A DNA stretch of 64,000 nucleotides, taken from PFJX01 sp964393825 (lineage in GTDB: Bacteria; Pseudomonadota; Gammaproteobacteria; Burkholderiales; Thiobacillaceae). The position numbers were made by a program, and so were the translations under genes. A model generated the notes under the pieces. That model saw nothing but the letters and a program-made list of their open reading frames with translations, was not told where the DNA came from and searched no databases. The DNA lies in NCBI GenBank assembly GCA_964393825.1, contig CAYMUY010000009.1:1-64000 (forward strand). The letters are read 5' to 3'. Positions 9,759-19,052 of the stretch are shown here, in pieces (within the stretch, counting starts at the first letter, position 1; every line of letters starts with the position of its first letter).

Positions 9759-10631
9759 TCATTTCACCGTGACGATCTCGACCGGGCGGTTGTAGATGTC
9801 CTTGCGCTTGTCGTAGAGCGGGATGGTGGTGCCGCTGATGCGGTTCTTCAGCAGATTGTCCAGGTTCACGTCGGCCACCACGATCTGCTCCATGTTGGGC
9901 GTGCCTTCGGCGGCGATGCCGTCGCGGGCGAAGGGGAAGTCGGAAGGGGAAAGGATGCTGGCCTGGCCGTAGTGCACGCCCAACCCTTCCACCGGCAGGC
10001 TGCCGACAGTGCTGGTCATGGCCACGTAAACCTGGTTTTCGATGGCGCGGGCGTGGCAGCAGTAGCGCACGCGCAGGAAACCCTGGCGGTCGTCGGTGCA
10101 GGAGGGCACGAACAGGATGTCCGCCTCCGCCTCGCTGACCATGCGCGCCAGTTCCGGGAACTCGATGTCATAGCAGATGAGGATGGCGATCTTGCCGTAA
10201 GGGGTCTGGAACAGATTCAGCTGGTCGCCATGGTCGGTATCCCATTTTTCCCGCTCCCAGCGGGTGCGGTGGATCTTGTCCTGCGCGTACACGGCGCCAT
10301 CCGGGGTGAACAGGTAGGCGGTGTTGTAGAGCTTGCCCTCGCGCAGGGTGGGGTGGGTGCCGCCGACCAGGAATACCTTCCAGCGGCGCGCCAGCTCCCG
10401 CATCAGGTCGAGATAGCGGGGGGTGTATTCATGCATCTGGCGCACCGCCGCGTGGATGTCGCTGGTGTCCATGAAGGACAGCAGTTGCGTGGTGAAGATC
10501 TCCGGCAGCAGGACGAAATTGGGTTTGTAGTCGCCCGCCGCCTGCATCACGAAACGAACCTGCTTCTCGAAACCCGCCCAGTCGTCGATCTGGCGCAGCA
10601 GGTACTGGACGGCGGCGATGCGGGCGATCAT
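9759..10631 (-). CDS. Carbon-nitrogen hydrolase (nitrilase superfamily)
   Basis: A 290-residue C-N hydrolase with the Glu-Lys-Cys triad visible: E44 in LLPEIFTT, K119 in AQDKIHRTR and C153 in ILICYDIEFPEL. It probably hydrolyses an amide or nitrile; substrate unknown. The preceding gene is a GNAT acetyltransferase whose stop overlaps this start by four bases (ATGA). In many proteobacteria the two activities occur as one bifunctional GNAT/C-N hydrolase protein, so they probably act on the same metabolite (inference). A strong terminator follows. Confidence 0.9.
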   Translation of the reverse strand: MIARIAAVQYLLRQIDDWAGFEKQVRFVMQAAGDYKPNFVLLPEIFTTQLLSFMDTSDIHAAVRQMHEYTPRYLDLMRELARRWKVFLVGGTHPTLREGKLYNTAYLFTPDGAVYAQDKIHRTRWEREKWDTDHGDQLNLFQTPYGKIAILICYDIEFPELARMVSEAEADILFVPSCTDDRQGFLRVRYCCHARAIENQVYVAMTSTVGSLPVEGLGVHYGQASILSPSDFPFARDGIAAEGTPNMEQIVVADVNLDNLLKNRISGTTIPLYDKRKDIYNRPVEIVTVK

Positions 10632-11290
10632 GGCTGTCCTCCTTCGGACAGGAGGGTGGGGCGCTCCGGGTCGTAATCCGGGTTCAGCCAGACGATGAGC
10701 GAGGCGTTGCCCAGCGATTCCTTGTCTTCCGGGATGTAGCCCTCGATGACGCCGCAGTAGTGGAAGCCCTCGTGCATCTGGAAACCCAGCACCGGGTCGC
10801 GCAGGTCACCCCACACCACCTTCTGCGCATACTGCTCCGGCGTCAGGCTCTCGGCGTGCTTGTGGTAACCCGGCAGGCGGCCGCAGGCGATGATGCGCTT
10901 CAGGTTCATCGCCCGGCACAGGGCCTTGCGCCCCTCGTAGAGCAGATGGCCGAGCCCGTGGCCGCGCAGGTCCGGGTCGACGAACACCTCGGCGCCGTAG
11001 AGCGTGCGCCCCTCCGGGTTGTGGTTGTCGAAGGTGCCGGAAGCGGTGATTTCCTTCCAGGTATGCGGCCCCGCCCACTCATCCCAGGACACGATCATCG
11101 ACCCCGCGCAGCCCACCGGCCGGCCTGCCAGTTCCACCATGATCTGGCCCTGGGGGAAGACCTCCAGCTGGTTGTGGAACCGCTTCTCCGACCAATGGGG
11201 GATATAGGGATAGACCCGCCGCTGCAATGCGATCAGCGCGGGGATATCGTCGCGGTGGGTGGGGCGGATGATGGGTTTTGGGGTGTCCAT
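10628..11290 (-). CDS. GNAT family N-acetyltransferase
   Basis: A 220-residue acetyltransferase. The acetyl-CoA binding motif A region is DPDLRGHGLGHLLYEGRKAL (R/Q-x-x-G-x-G/A). The N-terminus IIRPTHRDDIPALIALQRRV is a typical GNAT start. A TTG at 11299 is in frame, but the ATG at 11290 (MDTPKPIIRP) is the more likely start; no clear Shine-Dalgarno sequence is seen for either. It forms a translationally coupled pair with the nitrilase downstream, matching the domain order of bifunctional GNAT/C-N hydrolase proteins. Substrate unknown. Confidence 0.85.
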   Translation of the reverse strand: MDTPKPIIRPTHRDDIPALIALQRRVYPYIPHWSEKRFHNQLEVFPQGQIMVELAGRPVGCAGSMIVSWDEWAGPHTWKEITASGTFDNHNPEGRTLYGAEVFVDPDLRGHGLGHLLYEGRKALCRAMNLKRIIACGRLPGYHKHAESLTPEQYAQKVVWGDLRDPVLGFQMHEGFHYCGVIEGYIPEDKESLGNASLIVWLNPDYDPERPTLLSEGGQP

Positions 11291-11421
11291 AAGCGCCAAT
11301 CATACCCGCTACGCCCATGAGCAGGCGCGGTCGGCGCGCCAGTCCGTGGCGCCGGAGGCGGGTTGGAAGGCCCCTGATCCAGAGGCCCAGGGGGCCCGTT
11401 TTCCTTGTCGGCTGACACCGC

Positions 11422-12348
11422 TCACCGCTGGCTCTCCGCCGCCATCTCCCGCAGTGCCTGCAGGGAGGCTGAATATTCCTGCTTGGCCGCCAGATCAAAC
11501 CAGTAACGCGCCATGGCCACATCCCTAGCCACAAATCGCCCTCCCATGCGGTAAGTCTGCCCGACGACATGCTGGGCGATCGCCAGGCCATCATTGGCGG
11601 CCTGCATGGTCAGGTCCCAGGATCTCCGCGCGTCTGGCTGCACACCCAGGCCGGCCGAGTAGATCAGGCTCAGGTAGAAGCTGGCCTCGGGCTCGCTCTT
11701 CCGGGCCTGCTCAAAGGCAACGCGGGCCTCCTCGTAGCGTTTATTCCCGAAGTGATCCTTGCCCTGCCGCAGCGCCTCGCGGCCCCGGACGAAGTCATCG
11801 AAACCCAGTCGCATGACAGGTTCGCTGGCCAGGCCAGGGGCACCACCCGGGTTGTAGTCTTCCGAGAAGATGCTGCCGCCGCTGGGAAACCGCGGTTCCC
11901 CGGGGGCTGCAGGCGATTGCATCAGGTGCGGGGGCAACTCGCCCGCGCCGGATACATCGGCGGGCACAGACCGGGGAGGGGGCAGGCGAATCGTGCTTGA
12001 CCCGGACGGGCCTGGGGCTCCGGCCGCCGTCGTGATGATGGCCCGCAGCCCTTTCCGGGGCGTTCCCAATGGATTGACCGGTTCCGCCTCGACCTGACCG
12101 CCATGGACAGCCTTGACCCGCCACTCACCCACTTCCAGGCGGCCGGAGGAGGTGACGTAAACCAGATCGACACGATCACCCACCGCCACCGGGATACCCT
12201 CCTCGAGCTGGATGCCGACCGCTTGCCCCCGCACGCTGCTGACCTGACCGTGGAACCCGGCAGCGTATCCACCTTGCGTGATCACCAGCAGCAAGAGAAG
12301 CAGAAATGTCCGTGTCATGGTTCGGTGTGTCTGGAAGCAACCCATCAT
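11422..12348 (-). CDS. Exported Sel1-repeat protein
   Basis: A 308-residue protein with an N-terminal signal sequence (TFLLLLLLVITQGGYAAG, cleavage around residue 30). A short beta-rich region (VGDRVDLVYVTSSGRLEVGEWRV), a Pro/Gly/Ser-rich linker, and at about residues 180-300 three Sel1/TPR-like helical repeats (EASFYLSLIYSAGLGVQPDA; AIAQHVVGQTYRMGG; DVAMARYWFDLAAKQ) follow. Sel1 arrays mediate protein-protein contacts. A Shine-Dalgarno GGACGAGGG just upstream supports the start at 12348 (or the next ATG). It lies 18 bp after the giant exported protein gene, so the two are almost certainly co-transcribed; it may be a scaffold for that protein (inference). Confidence 0.75.
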   Translation of the reverse strand: MMGCFQTHRTMTRTFLLLLLLVITQGGYAAGFHGQVSSVRGQAVGIQLEEGIPVAVGDRVDLVYVTSSGRLEVGEWRVKAVHGGQVEAEPVNPLGTPRKGLRAIITTAAGAPGPSGSSTIRLPPPRSVPADVSGAGELPPHLMQSPAAPGEPRFPSGGSIFSEDYNPGGAPGLASEPVMRLGFDDFVRGREALRQGKDHFGNKRYEEARVAFEQARKSEPEASFYLSLIYSAGLGVQPDARRSWDLTMQAANDGLAIAQHVVGQTYRMGGRFVARDVAMARYWFDLAAKQEYSASLQALREMAAESQR

Positions 12349-12366
12349 GGCTACCCTCGTCCTGGT

Positions 12367-15300
12367 TCAGCGGCGGGCCGCGTTCATCCGTTCAGCCTGG
12401 AACTTGCACTCCACCAGCGTGCAGGCCTGACCATAGACCGTGCAGCTGCCCGCACCGTAGGGGATGGGCGGCGCGCTGGGACCCTTCACGTGGAAGCTGA
12501 TGAGGGTTCGGTTGTCCACCCGCTTGCTGCAACGCATCACATAGTGGTTCCGGAAGGCGCTGATCTGGGCATCCGGCTGGCTGGCGGCGCGCCCGCCGGC
12601 CATGCAGTCCTCGATCCTGGCCTTGTTGCGACGCTTGCAGTCCATGCACTGGGCATCCGTCGATTGGCCGAGCAAGACGATATCGTCGTTGCCGCACACC
12701 GGGCAGAAGCGCTTTTCGCAGTCGATCTGACTGGCACCGCCGCCGCTGGTCTGAGTCGGCGGTGGCTGGCGTTGCGTCGGCGGCTGCCCGCCGCCGGGCG
12801 CCGGACCGGGCCACGCGACGGCGGGAGGCCGCGGCGGCGGCTGGCTGAGCTGGCGGGTGATGTTGGTCAGGGCATTGAGCATGGCATCCAGGTTCTGCTG
12901 GTCGCGCCGGTTCTGTTCCTGCTGCCGCTGCAGGTCGATGGCATTGCGGACCGCGTCGACCAGGGCATGGCCGGGCTGGCAGCCTGGATCACGTTGCAGC
13001 GCATTCAGGCTCTGCACGGCGGCGTTGTAGTCGCGGCTGTTCAACTGCCCCCAGACCACGTTCTGCCGACGCAGGCAATCCGTTTCGGCCTGCATCTGCC
13101 GCAGGTTCCGGGACGAATCGATGACCTCCATGGCCTGGGCGGCGAAGTCACAGTTCCGGGCCTGACCGACGATGCGGTGGGCTTCCTGCAGGTTGCCCCG
13201 GGCATGGGCATCCAGGGCGGCCTGGTTGTAGCTGTCACAGTTGATGCAGGCAGTGCGGCTGGTGTTGTAGGCGGTACCCGGGCCACACAGGCAAACAGCC
13301 TGCCTGCTGGCCGTGTCATAGCCGGCGACACTGCCCGGCAGCCAGCGGCAATCCTTTTGCCGCAGAAGGTTGCCGATGGCCGCCATGTCCGGCTCCGCGG
13401 GCTGCCAGCGGGTATTGCCCGCCTGGGTCGCGCAACCCTCGCCCCGCTCGGCGGCGTTGTGCACCCGCGCCTGGTGGCTGCCGGCCAGGTCTTTCAGGAA
13501 CCCGCACTCCTCTGCCTGATCACGGCTGCGCTGCACGGCGGCGGCGTCAATCACCGGTGCGGCCTGTTGCAGCAGGCGCGTACGGCGGGCCTGGAGGTCG
13601 GCGATACCCGGGCCCAGCCGCTCCACTGTCCCGGAAAGGTCAGCCAGCCTCCGGGCCGTGTCGCTGACGCAGGCTGCATGCGCCATCGCGATGCGACGCA
13701 CCGTGTCCAACAGGGCGTCCATCTCTTGCGTCCTCTGGGCAACGAGACGCGGGTCGGATTCGTCCTTCAGCATCTCCCCGCCCCGTTTGGCGTTGTGTTC
13801 CGCCCGCTGGCGCAAAGTTTCCAGGGCGTCCAGCGCATCCCTGGCCGCCACCTGGCTCATGTCGGCCTCGATCAACCGGTCCAGCAGGGCACGCTGGTCA
13901 AGCTGGTTGTCGCCCTGGCTGAGCAACGCCTGCAGTTGCCGGATGGACGACTCCAGATTCTCCAGTGACTGGTTGGCGGCATGGGCATGGCCTTGAACCT
14001 GGTTCAGCGTGGTGGCGCCCTGCCGGTCGAGCTGCCGCAACCGGGACTGCAACGGGCTGATCTCGTCGCGCAGGCGCTGATCGCTCTGCTGGTCGGCGCT
14101 GCCAAGCAACTGCTGATAACGGTTGCAGAGCGCATTGCTGATCTGTTCCGCGTCGCCTGTCGCCTGCTCCAGTGCCAGGGCACCCGCCTCCGCCGCCTGG
14201 TGGCTTTGGCCGATGCCGCCGCTATGCCCGTAGGCCTGCTGCACCAGAGTCTGGAGGCGCTCATGTTGTTCAGCGAGCATGCGGATGCGCGCTTCCGCCT
14301 GGCCCACGTCGCGTTCGGTCGCAACCAGGTTCCGGCTGGCGGCGCGGCAGGATGCGTCGATCCTGTCGCCCAATGCCCTGGCCTCCACGACGGCTTGTTC
14401 CAGGCAATGCATGACGTCGCTGACCGAGGCGGGCTCGTCGCAATTGTCCTCGCCCCGCAACGGGTCGCCCACGGCAAGGGGGAGGGTCATGGAATCGCTG
14501 ATCAGTGCCCGGCCGTTGGCGTCCAGCACCGTGGCCGTGACCACGATCTGTTTCGGTGCCCGTCCCGGATCCTGCTCGGTCTTGAAGTGCTGGGCTTCCA
14601 CCAGCGTTTGGGCCTGGCCACCGTCGCTCACCGCCCAGCGCACCCGGAACGGCCCGGGGTGCGCCTCGCTGGGACTGGCGCTGACCTTGGCGCGGAAGTT
14701 GATGTCCTCGATCAGGTCGATGGGGCGACCGCGGCTGTCGCTGGCCGTGCGCACCTTGGGCGAGGCGAGGATCTCGATGCGCGGCTCGATGCGCGGCACC
14801 TCCTGCTGCATCCGCCCCACTTCCATCCGGGCCATGGCCTTGTGGCCTTCCCGAATCTCGGCGCGCCATGCCTCGAACTGCCGGCGCCCCGCCTCATCCC
14901 GCGCCGCCGCCTGGGCCATGAGCTTCATGATGAGTGCCTGGCGCTGCTCTTCCATGGCCACCAGATAGCGCTTGTAGTCCATGTAGTCGGAGATGAGCTG
15001 GTGAACCAGCTTGGCGCGCATCTCGTCGCCATAGTGCTCTTCCATCATGCGCCGCACGGTCAGGCTGTCATCGCCCGCGAAGATGCCAGTACCGTGCCAC
15101 CAGTCATCCACATACTTGCCCATGACGATGGGCAGCTGTTCGCCCTCCAGGGCCGCGTAGGTGTCATCCATCTCCCTTATCGTGCCACCGGGATAGGTGC
15201 GCTCGAACACCTCCACGATCCGCGGACGGAAATAGGCATACACCCCCTGGCGGCGCTCCTCCAGGCTCTTGTCGCGGTCCGGGTCGATGGGATGCAGCAG

Positions 15301-17733
15301 GGCGGGACGGGGCGACTCCACCCGTTCGCGGCGCACCGTTCCGGCTGGCAGCCAGCCCTGGTAGGCCAGCATGATCTTGTCCCGCTTCAGGGGGGCGAAG
15401 ATCAGGGTGCCACCCAGGTTCACCACCCCCTTGGCGGTGTTCACCACCAGCATCACCTGGCCGTAACCGGGGATGGTCTGGCTGAGGGTGATCTGGGCCA
15501 GGGTCTTGCCCACACCCATCATCTCGATGTCCACCGCCATGCCCAGCAGGGGCAGATGGGAAAAGGCCTCGCGGATGGCCGCCTTCACGACTTTCGCGTT
15601 GACCTCGCCCTCTTCGGTGTAGACGGTCAGCACGTAGACCACCGAGTTGGCGCGCCCCATGCGGGTCATCCAGTTGTTGCCGAACACGGTATCCACCACC
15701 TTGCCGGGCAGGGAACGCTGGCGGGGGTCGGCAGTGGGCATGGCGGCGCGCTGGTTCAACTCCATGGCATCGAGCCGCATGCCGTTGAGCAGCACCTTGT
15801 ACTTGTCGCCGGCCCGGGCGGCCAGGGCATCGACGAAGCGGGTCTGCAGATAGCTCTCCAGGGCGGCGCCGGTGGCCCAGGCGTTTTGCATGCCCTGCAA
15901 CGCGCTCTTCCAGGTGCCGGCACCCTTGGTCCGGGTGGTCAGGGCATCGAATGAATCCAGCACCGCGTTGGCGGCGTTCTCCCGCAGCTTGAGGATTTCC
16001 AGGGCGTCATCGTTGGCGGGCAGCATCATTTCCCGCTCGGCCTGGATCAGCCGCTCGACGATCTCAATGTCCTCGGCGAAGCGGGGATTCTGCTTCGCCA
16101 TCCGCGCCTTGAGCAGCTTGATCTCGGTGGGATTCATGATTTCCAGGGCATCCCGAATCTCGTAGAAGGCGCCAAATTGAAGCTTGGTGATCTGATCCCG
16201 AGTGGGGCGCACCATGGTTTCCGTGCCGTCCTCGTCGATGAAGGGGATACGCTCCTCCCGGTCCGGCATGGCCCAGTCCGTGAAACGGTCCTTGGCGGCC
16301 AGCAAGGTGTTGCTGGTGAGGATCAGGGGGCCGATGTCCCGGAAGGTGGACCTGGCCTCCGCCAGCAAGACACGCTTGTCCACCTTGCCACGCTCGCGGA
16401 CAAGGTCGCGGTGATAACCCACCAGGGGCTCGAAATCCGCATCGCTGGGCGGGCGGTTCTGCTTGTGCGCCAGACGCAGATTGCGCGCCACTTCATAGGC
16501 CAGGACCATCTTCTCGCGGGTGCGCGCCGAGAGCCCGAGGCTCGGGTCATCGTAGAGGGCGCCCAGCATCTGCCGCCGCTGGTTCGTGTCGAGGATATCG
16601 ATGTACTCGCGCTGCTTGTCGCGGAGGGTGATTCCAGGACCCTCATCCAGGGCGCGCAGCAGGTACTTGGCCTCCAGTTGCACGTCGCCCTGGTGGACAC
16701 GGTAGAAGTGGCTGTTGCCCATCGCGCCACCGAAGGCGTGACGCGGCTTGATGGACGGCTTGTAGAAATAGAGGGGAATCTCCGCGGCGTGCAGCATCTT
16801 GCGCACCACGTCCCCCCCTTCTCCCGCGGTGAGCTGCATGAAGGTCTTGCCCTTCCGGGAGACGCTTCGCCCCATGACCTGCTGCTGGAAGGCGCCTTCC
16901 AGGAAGTAGGCCTCGTGATTGCGTTTGAGCTGGGAACGGCCGTTGCGAATCTTGAAAAGGAAGTCGGCGATGCTGTGCTGCTGACGGTAATCCGGAATCG
17001 AGGCGTCGTAGCGGTGGGCGACGATATCCATCTGCTCCGGGGTCAGGCGTGCGCCGTACTTCCTTTCCGAAATGTCCTGGAACAGCTTGCGGTACTGCTC
17101 CACCAGCCAGCCGGCGTCGATGCCCTCGAACTGGGGATAGAGGGTGAAATCGATGTCGGTCTTGGCGTTGACCTTGTCGGGGTCGCCGGACGCGCCGAAA
17201 TCGTTGATGCCGACCCCCAGTTGCGGGGTCTTTTCCCGTATCTGCAGGGTGAGGGCGTCCAGCACTTCGTCGTGAAAAGCCTGCCGGTTCTGGCCGAGCT
17301 GGCGGCTCACGCCGGTGTCGATGCCGTTGCCCAGCAAGCCATGGATGGAATGAAAGCCGCCCTTGCCGGCGGCAGCGTAGACCTTCAGGGTGTCACCCAC
17401 ATCCAGGGGCCGGTTGCCACGCGCCTGCAAGGCCGCCATCACCCCCCGCTGGCCCGCCTTGATCTCGCCCAGGGTGGGTTCGAGGCTGGCATGGGGCGGC
17501 GGCGCCTGATGGGCTCCCTTGCCCTTGGCGGTGAAGAGCTTGGAGAGGTCCAGGCGGAAATGGACGTGGCTGCGCTCGGTGAAGCCCTCGTCCTCCTGAC
17601 GCTCCGCTGCCGATGCAGGGCCGCCCAGCAGCGCAAGGAGGAACACGAGGACCCCCCCACAACGCGTCATGTACTGATGCACGGCTGTGGATTGGATAGT
17701 CGGGAAAGGTTTGCGAATACGCCTGTGGAACAT
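12367..17733 (-). CDS. Giant exported protein of unknown function
   Basis: A 1788-residue protein not recognised as any named family. A signal peptide is likely at residues 22-43 (VLVFLLALLGGPASAAE); the true start may be the ATG at 17670. Near residues 177-197, INDFGASGDP and KTDIDFTLYP resemble the glycine/acidic motif of pol-beta-type nucleotidyltransferases (Gx...DxD), but without the strict G[GS] pair. A hydrophobic, Gly-rich stretch lies at about 740-810. Residues ~1130-1480 are Gln/Ala-rich and probably coiled coil. The C-terminus is Cys-rich: CLCGPGTAYNTSRTACINC, a Pro-rich linker (PPPRPPAVAWPGPAPGGGQP), then a zinc-ribbon-like CPVCG...CMDC (C1677, C1680, C1696, C1699). The reading frame is uninterrupted. 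It precedes the Sel1 gene. Confidence 0.7.
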   Translation of the reverse strand: MFHRRIRKPFPTIQSTAVHQYMTRCGGVLVFLLALLGGPASAAERQEDEGFTERSHVHFRLDLSKLFTAKGKGAHQAPPPHASLEPTLGEIKAGQRGVMAALQARGNRPLDVGDTLKVYAAAGKGGFHSIHGLLGNGIDTGVSRQLGQNRQAFHDEVLDALTLQIREKTPQLGVGINDFGASGDPDKVNAKTDIDFTLYPQFEGIDAGWLVEQYRKLFQDISERKYGARLTPEQMDIVAHRYDASIPDYRQQHSIADFLFKIRNGRSQLKRNHEAYFLEGAFQQQVMGRSVSRKGKTFMQLTAGEGGDVVRKMLHAAEIPLYFYKPSIKPRHAFGGAMGNSHFYRVHQGDVQLEAKYLLRALDEGPGITLRDKQREYIDILDTNQRRQMLGALYDDPSLGLSARTREKMVLAYEVARNLRLAHKQNRPPSDADFEPLVGYHRDLVRERGKVDKRVLLAEARSTFRDIGPLILTSNTLLAAKDRFTDWAMPDREERIPFIDEDGTETMVRPTRDQITKLQFGAFYEIRDALEIMNPTEIKLLKARMAKQNPRFAEDIEIVERLIQAEREMMLPANDDALEILKLRENAANAVLDSFDALTTRTKGAGTWKSALQGMQNAWATGAALESYLQTRFVDALAARAGDKYKVLLNGMRLDAMELNQRAAMPTADPRQRSLPGKVVDTVFGNNWMTRMGRANSVVYVLTVYTEEGEVNAKVVKAAIREAFSHLPLLGMAVDIEMMGVGKTLAQITLSQTIPGYGQVMLVVNTAKGVVNLGGTLIFAPLKRDKIMLAYQGWLPAGTVRRERVESPRPALLHPIDPDRDKSLEERRQGVYAYFRPRIVEVFERTYPGGTIREMDDTYAALEGEQLPIVMGKYVDDWWHGTGIFAGDDSLTVRRMMEEHYGDEMRAKLVHQLISDYMDYKRYLVAMEEQRQALIMKLMAQAAARDEAGRRQFEAWRAEIREGHKAMARMEVGRMQQEVPRIEPRIEILASPKVRTASDSRGRPIDLIEDINFRAKVSASPSEAHPGPFRVRWAVSDGGQAQTLVEAQHFKTEQDPGRAPKQIVVTATVLDANGRALISDSMTLPLAVGDPLRGEDNCDEPASVSDVMHCLEQAVVEARALGDRIDASCRAASRNLVATERDVGQAEARIRMLAEQHERLQTLVQQAYGHSGGIGQSHQAAEAGALALEQATGDAEQISNALCNRYQQLLGSADQQSDQRLRDEISPLQSRLRQLDRQGATTLNQVQGHAHAANQSLENLESSIRQLQALLSQGDNQLDQRALLDRLIEADMSQVAARDALDALETLRQRAEHNAKRGGEMLKDESDPRLVAQRTQEMDALLDTVRRIAMAHAACVSDTARRLADLSGTVERLGPGIADLQARRTRLLQQAAPVIDAAAVQRSRDQAEECGFLKDLAGSHQARVHNAAERGEGCATQAGNTRWQPAEPDMAAIGNLLRQKDCRWLPGSVAGYDTASRQAVCLCGPGTAYNTSRTACINCDSYNQAALDAHARGNLQEAHRIVGQARNCDFAAQAMEVIDSSRNLRQMQAETDCLRRQNVVWGQLNSRDYNAAVQSLNALQRDPGCQPGHALVDAVRNAIDLQRQQEQNRRDQQNLDAMLNALTNITRQLSQPPPRPPAVAWPGPAPGGGQPPTQRQPPPTQTSGGGASQIDCEKRFCPVCGNDDIVLLGQSTDAQCMDCKRRNKARIEDCMAGGRAASQPDAQISAFRNHYVMRCSKRVDNRTLISFHVKGPSAPPIPYGAGSCTVYGQACTLVECKFQAERMNAARR

Positions 17734-17736
17734 GTT

Positions 17737-17751
17737 TTCATTCTAGGTCGG
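17737..17751 (-). promoter_or_regulatory. Promoter-like box shared with the HipA-like gene
   Basis: CCGACCTAGAATGAA (minus strand) contains a TAGAAT -10-like hexamer only a few bases before the ATG at 17733. The same 15-mer occurs at 4830-4844 in front of the HipA-like gene. If it is the promoter, transcription would start at or inside the first codons, favouring the downstream ATG at 17670. Confidence 0.4.
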
Positions 17752-17846
17752 CGAGGCCATGGCGCCACTGACCCCCTGCCATGACGCCAGATGCGCCCCG
17801 CCTTCAGGCCGGCACCCCAGGCGCCGCCGGGAGGCGTTTCCGTCAG

Positions 17847-18644
17847 TTACTCCTGCTTTTGTCGAGGGTGATCGAACGGTGCGGCGCCGCGCGCGCAGGC
17901 GCGGACCCGCGGGTCGGAATCCGTGGCGAGCCCCCGGAGGGCTTTCCGCGCCTGACTCCCGCTGATTTCCCGCAGCAGACGGCATAGCGCGACCCGCTTG
18001 TCGGTCATGGGGGCTTCCGGATAGGCTTCCAACGCTGCCCGGCTGAGCGCGCCGACGGCCGGTCGACCGATGCGGCGCAGGCCGTCCATCGCCCGTTGCC
18101 GGGTTTCCGCCGGTTCGTTCGCGTCCAGGGCCTCGATCAGGCTGGGGGCGCTGGCCGGTGTGCCGATCCTGGCCAGGGCGGCGATGGCGCTCTCGCGGGT
18201 ATCCGCCATCCGTGCCGCGTGGACCAGCGCCGGGACCGCTGACGCATCGCCAATCCTTCCCAGGGCCTCGGCGGCCATCTCCCGGCCGAGCCAATTGTCG
18301 TCGCGCTTGTTGAGCGCGCTGGTCAGGATCTCGCCGGCCGCCGGATCGCCCAGCATGCCCAGCGCCGGAATGGCGGCGGCCCAGACGCCGGTGCGCGCCC
18401 GCATGTCCCGCTCGAGTATCCGGATCAACGGCTCGACCGCGCGGGGGTCGCCGCGTTCACCCAGGGCGTGGATCGCCGCCATCCGCCGCTGACCCTCGGC
18501 GCCGACGTCTTCGGCCACCCGCAACAAGCGGTCCACCGGTGCATTCTGCCCGGCGCCGGCCTGGCTCCATGGGGCCAGGCAGACCAGTAGTACGCAAAGG
18601 CAATGGATGATCCGGATCACGGGGTTGGCTCCATGAAGATGCAT
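17847..18644 (-). CDS. Exported HEAT-repeat protein
   Basis: A 265-residue protein beginning MHLHGANPVIRIIHCLCVLL with a signal peptide ending near WSQAGA. The mature part consists of about six HEAT/PBS-lyase-type helical repeats, e.g. RRMAAIHALGERGDPRAVEP, AAAIPALGMLGDPAAGEIL, EMAAEALGRIGDASAVPAL and ESAIAALARIGTPASAPSLI. Such solenoids bind proteins in the envelope; partner unknown. The frame is open to 18737, but the ATG at 18644 has GGGGAG 7 bases upstream and gives the signal peptide. It precedes the giant exported protein gene by 113 bp on the same strand. Confidence 0.75.
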   Translation of the reverse strand: MHLHGANPVIRIIHCLCVLLVCLAPWSQAGAGQNAPVDRLLRVAEDVGAEGQRRMAAIHALGERGDPRAVEPLIRILERDMRARTGVWAAAIPALGMLGDPAAGEILTSALNKRDDNWLGREMAAEALGRIGDASAVPALVHAARMADTRESAIAALARIGTPASAPSLIEALDANEPAETRQRAMDGLRRIGRPAVGALSRAALEAYPEAPMTDKRVALCRLLREISGSQARKALRGLATDSDPRVRACARGAAPFDHPRQKQE

Positions 18645-18735
18645 GTCCACACTCCCCAGCTTAGATGAGGCGAGCGGCGCCTGGGCGGCCAGTGCCGACA
18701 GAATCCGGAAGGCCATACCGCTCGCGGACAACAAC

Positions 18736-18758
18736 AAGGCCCCGACAAGCGGGGCCTT
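18736..18758. terminator. Likely original ahcY terminator
   Basis: AAGGCCCC-GACAAGC-GGGGCCTT, a perfect 8-bp stem 31 bp beyond the stop codon of the truncated ahcY copy on the minus strand, followed there by GTTGTTGT. It is absent after the intact ahcY, which fits this being the ancestral downstream flank of the gene. Confidence 0.65.
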
Positions 18759-18788
18759 ACAGGTTGCCGGCGCCTCCCCGAGAGGAGG

Positions 18789-19043
18789 TCAGTAGCGGTA
18801 ATGCTCCGCCTTGTACGGCCCGGTCTTGGGCACGCCGATATAGGCGGCCTGCTGGTCGGTCAGTTCGGTCAGTTGCGCGTTGAGTTTCTTCAGTTGCAGG
18901 CGCGCGACCTTCTCGTCCAGGTGTTTCGGCAGGGTATAGACCCCCACCGGGTAACGCTCCGGATGCAGGAACAGTTCGATCTGGGCGATGGTCTGGTTGG
19001 CGAAGCTGGAAGACATCACGTAGCTGGGGTGGCCGGTGGCGCA
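18789..19043 (-). pseudogene. Truncated second copy of ahcY (3' end only)
   Basis: Encodes the last ~84 residues of adenosylhomocysteinase, with YVMSSSFANQTIAQIELFLH at the start and KTGPYKAEHYRY at the end, identical in protein sequence to the C-terminus of the intact gene at 26119-27519. The rest of the gene and its start are missing. The break at 19043 comes 10 bp before the stop codon of the DUF4435 gene. This copy ends with TGA, the intact gene with TAA. It marks the left boundary of the inserted dnd island. Confidence 0.93.
18791..19043. repeat. Left 253-bp direct repeat (ahcY 3' end)
   Basis: Matches 26121-26373 over 253 bp with one mismatch seen (C at 18819, A at 26149). Identity stops sharply on both sides: TCAGTAGCGG versus TTAGTAGCGG at one end, GGTGGCGCAGCCC versus GGTGGCGCAACCG at the other. 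Confidence 0.95.
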
Positions 19044-19052
19044 GCCCAGACC

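Noticed and set aside
13981..15954. 657-codon plus-strand frame inside the giant protein gene
   Set aside because: The minus-strand frame is longer, has a signal peptide and structured cysteine motifs; the opposite frame shows only GC-driven openness.
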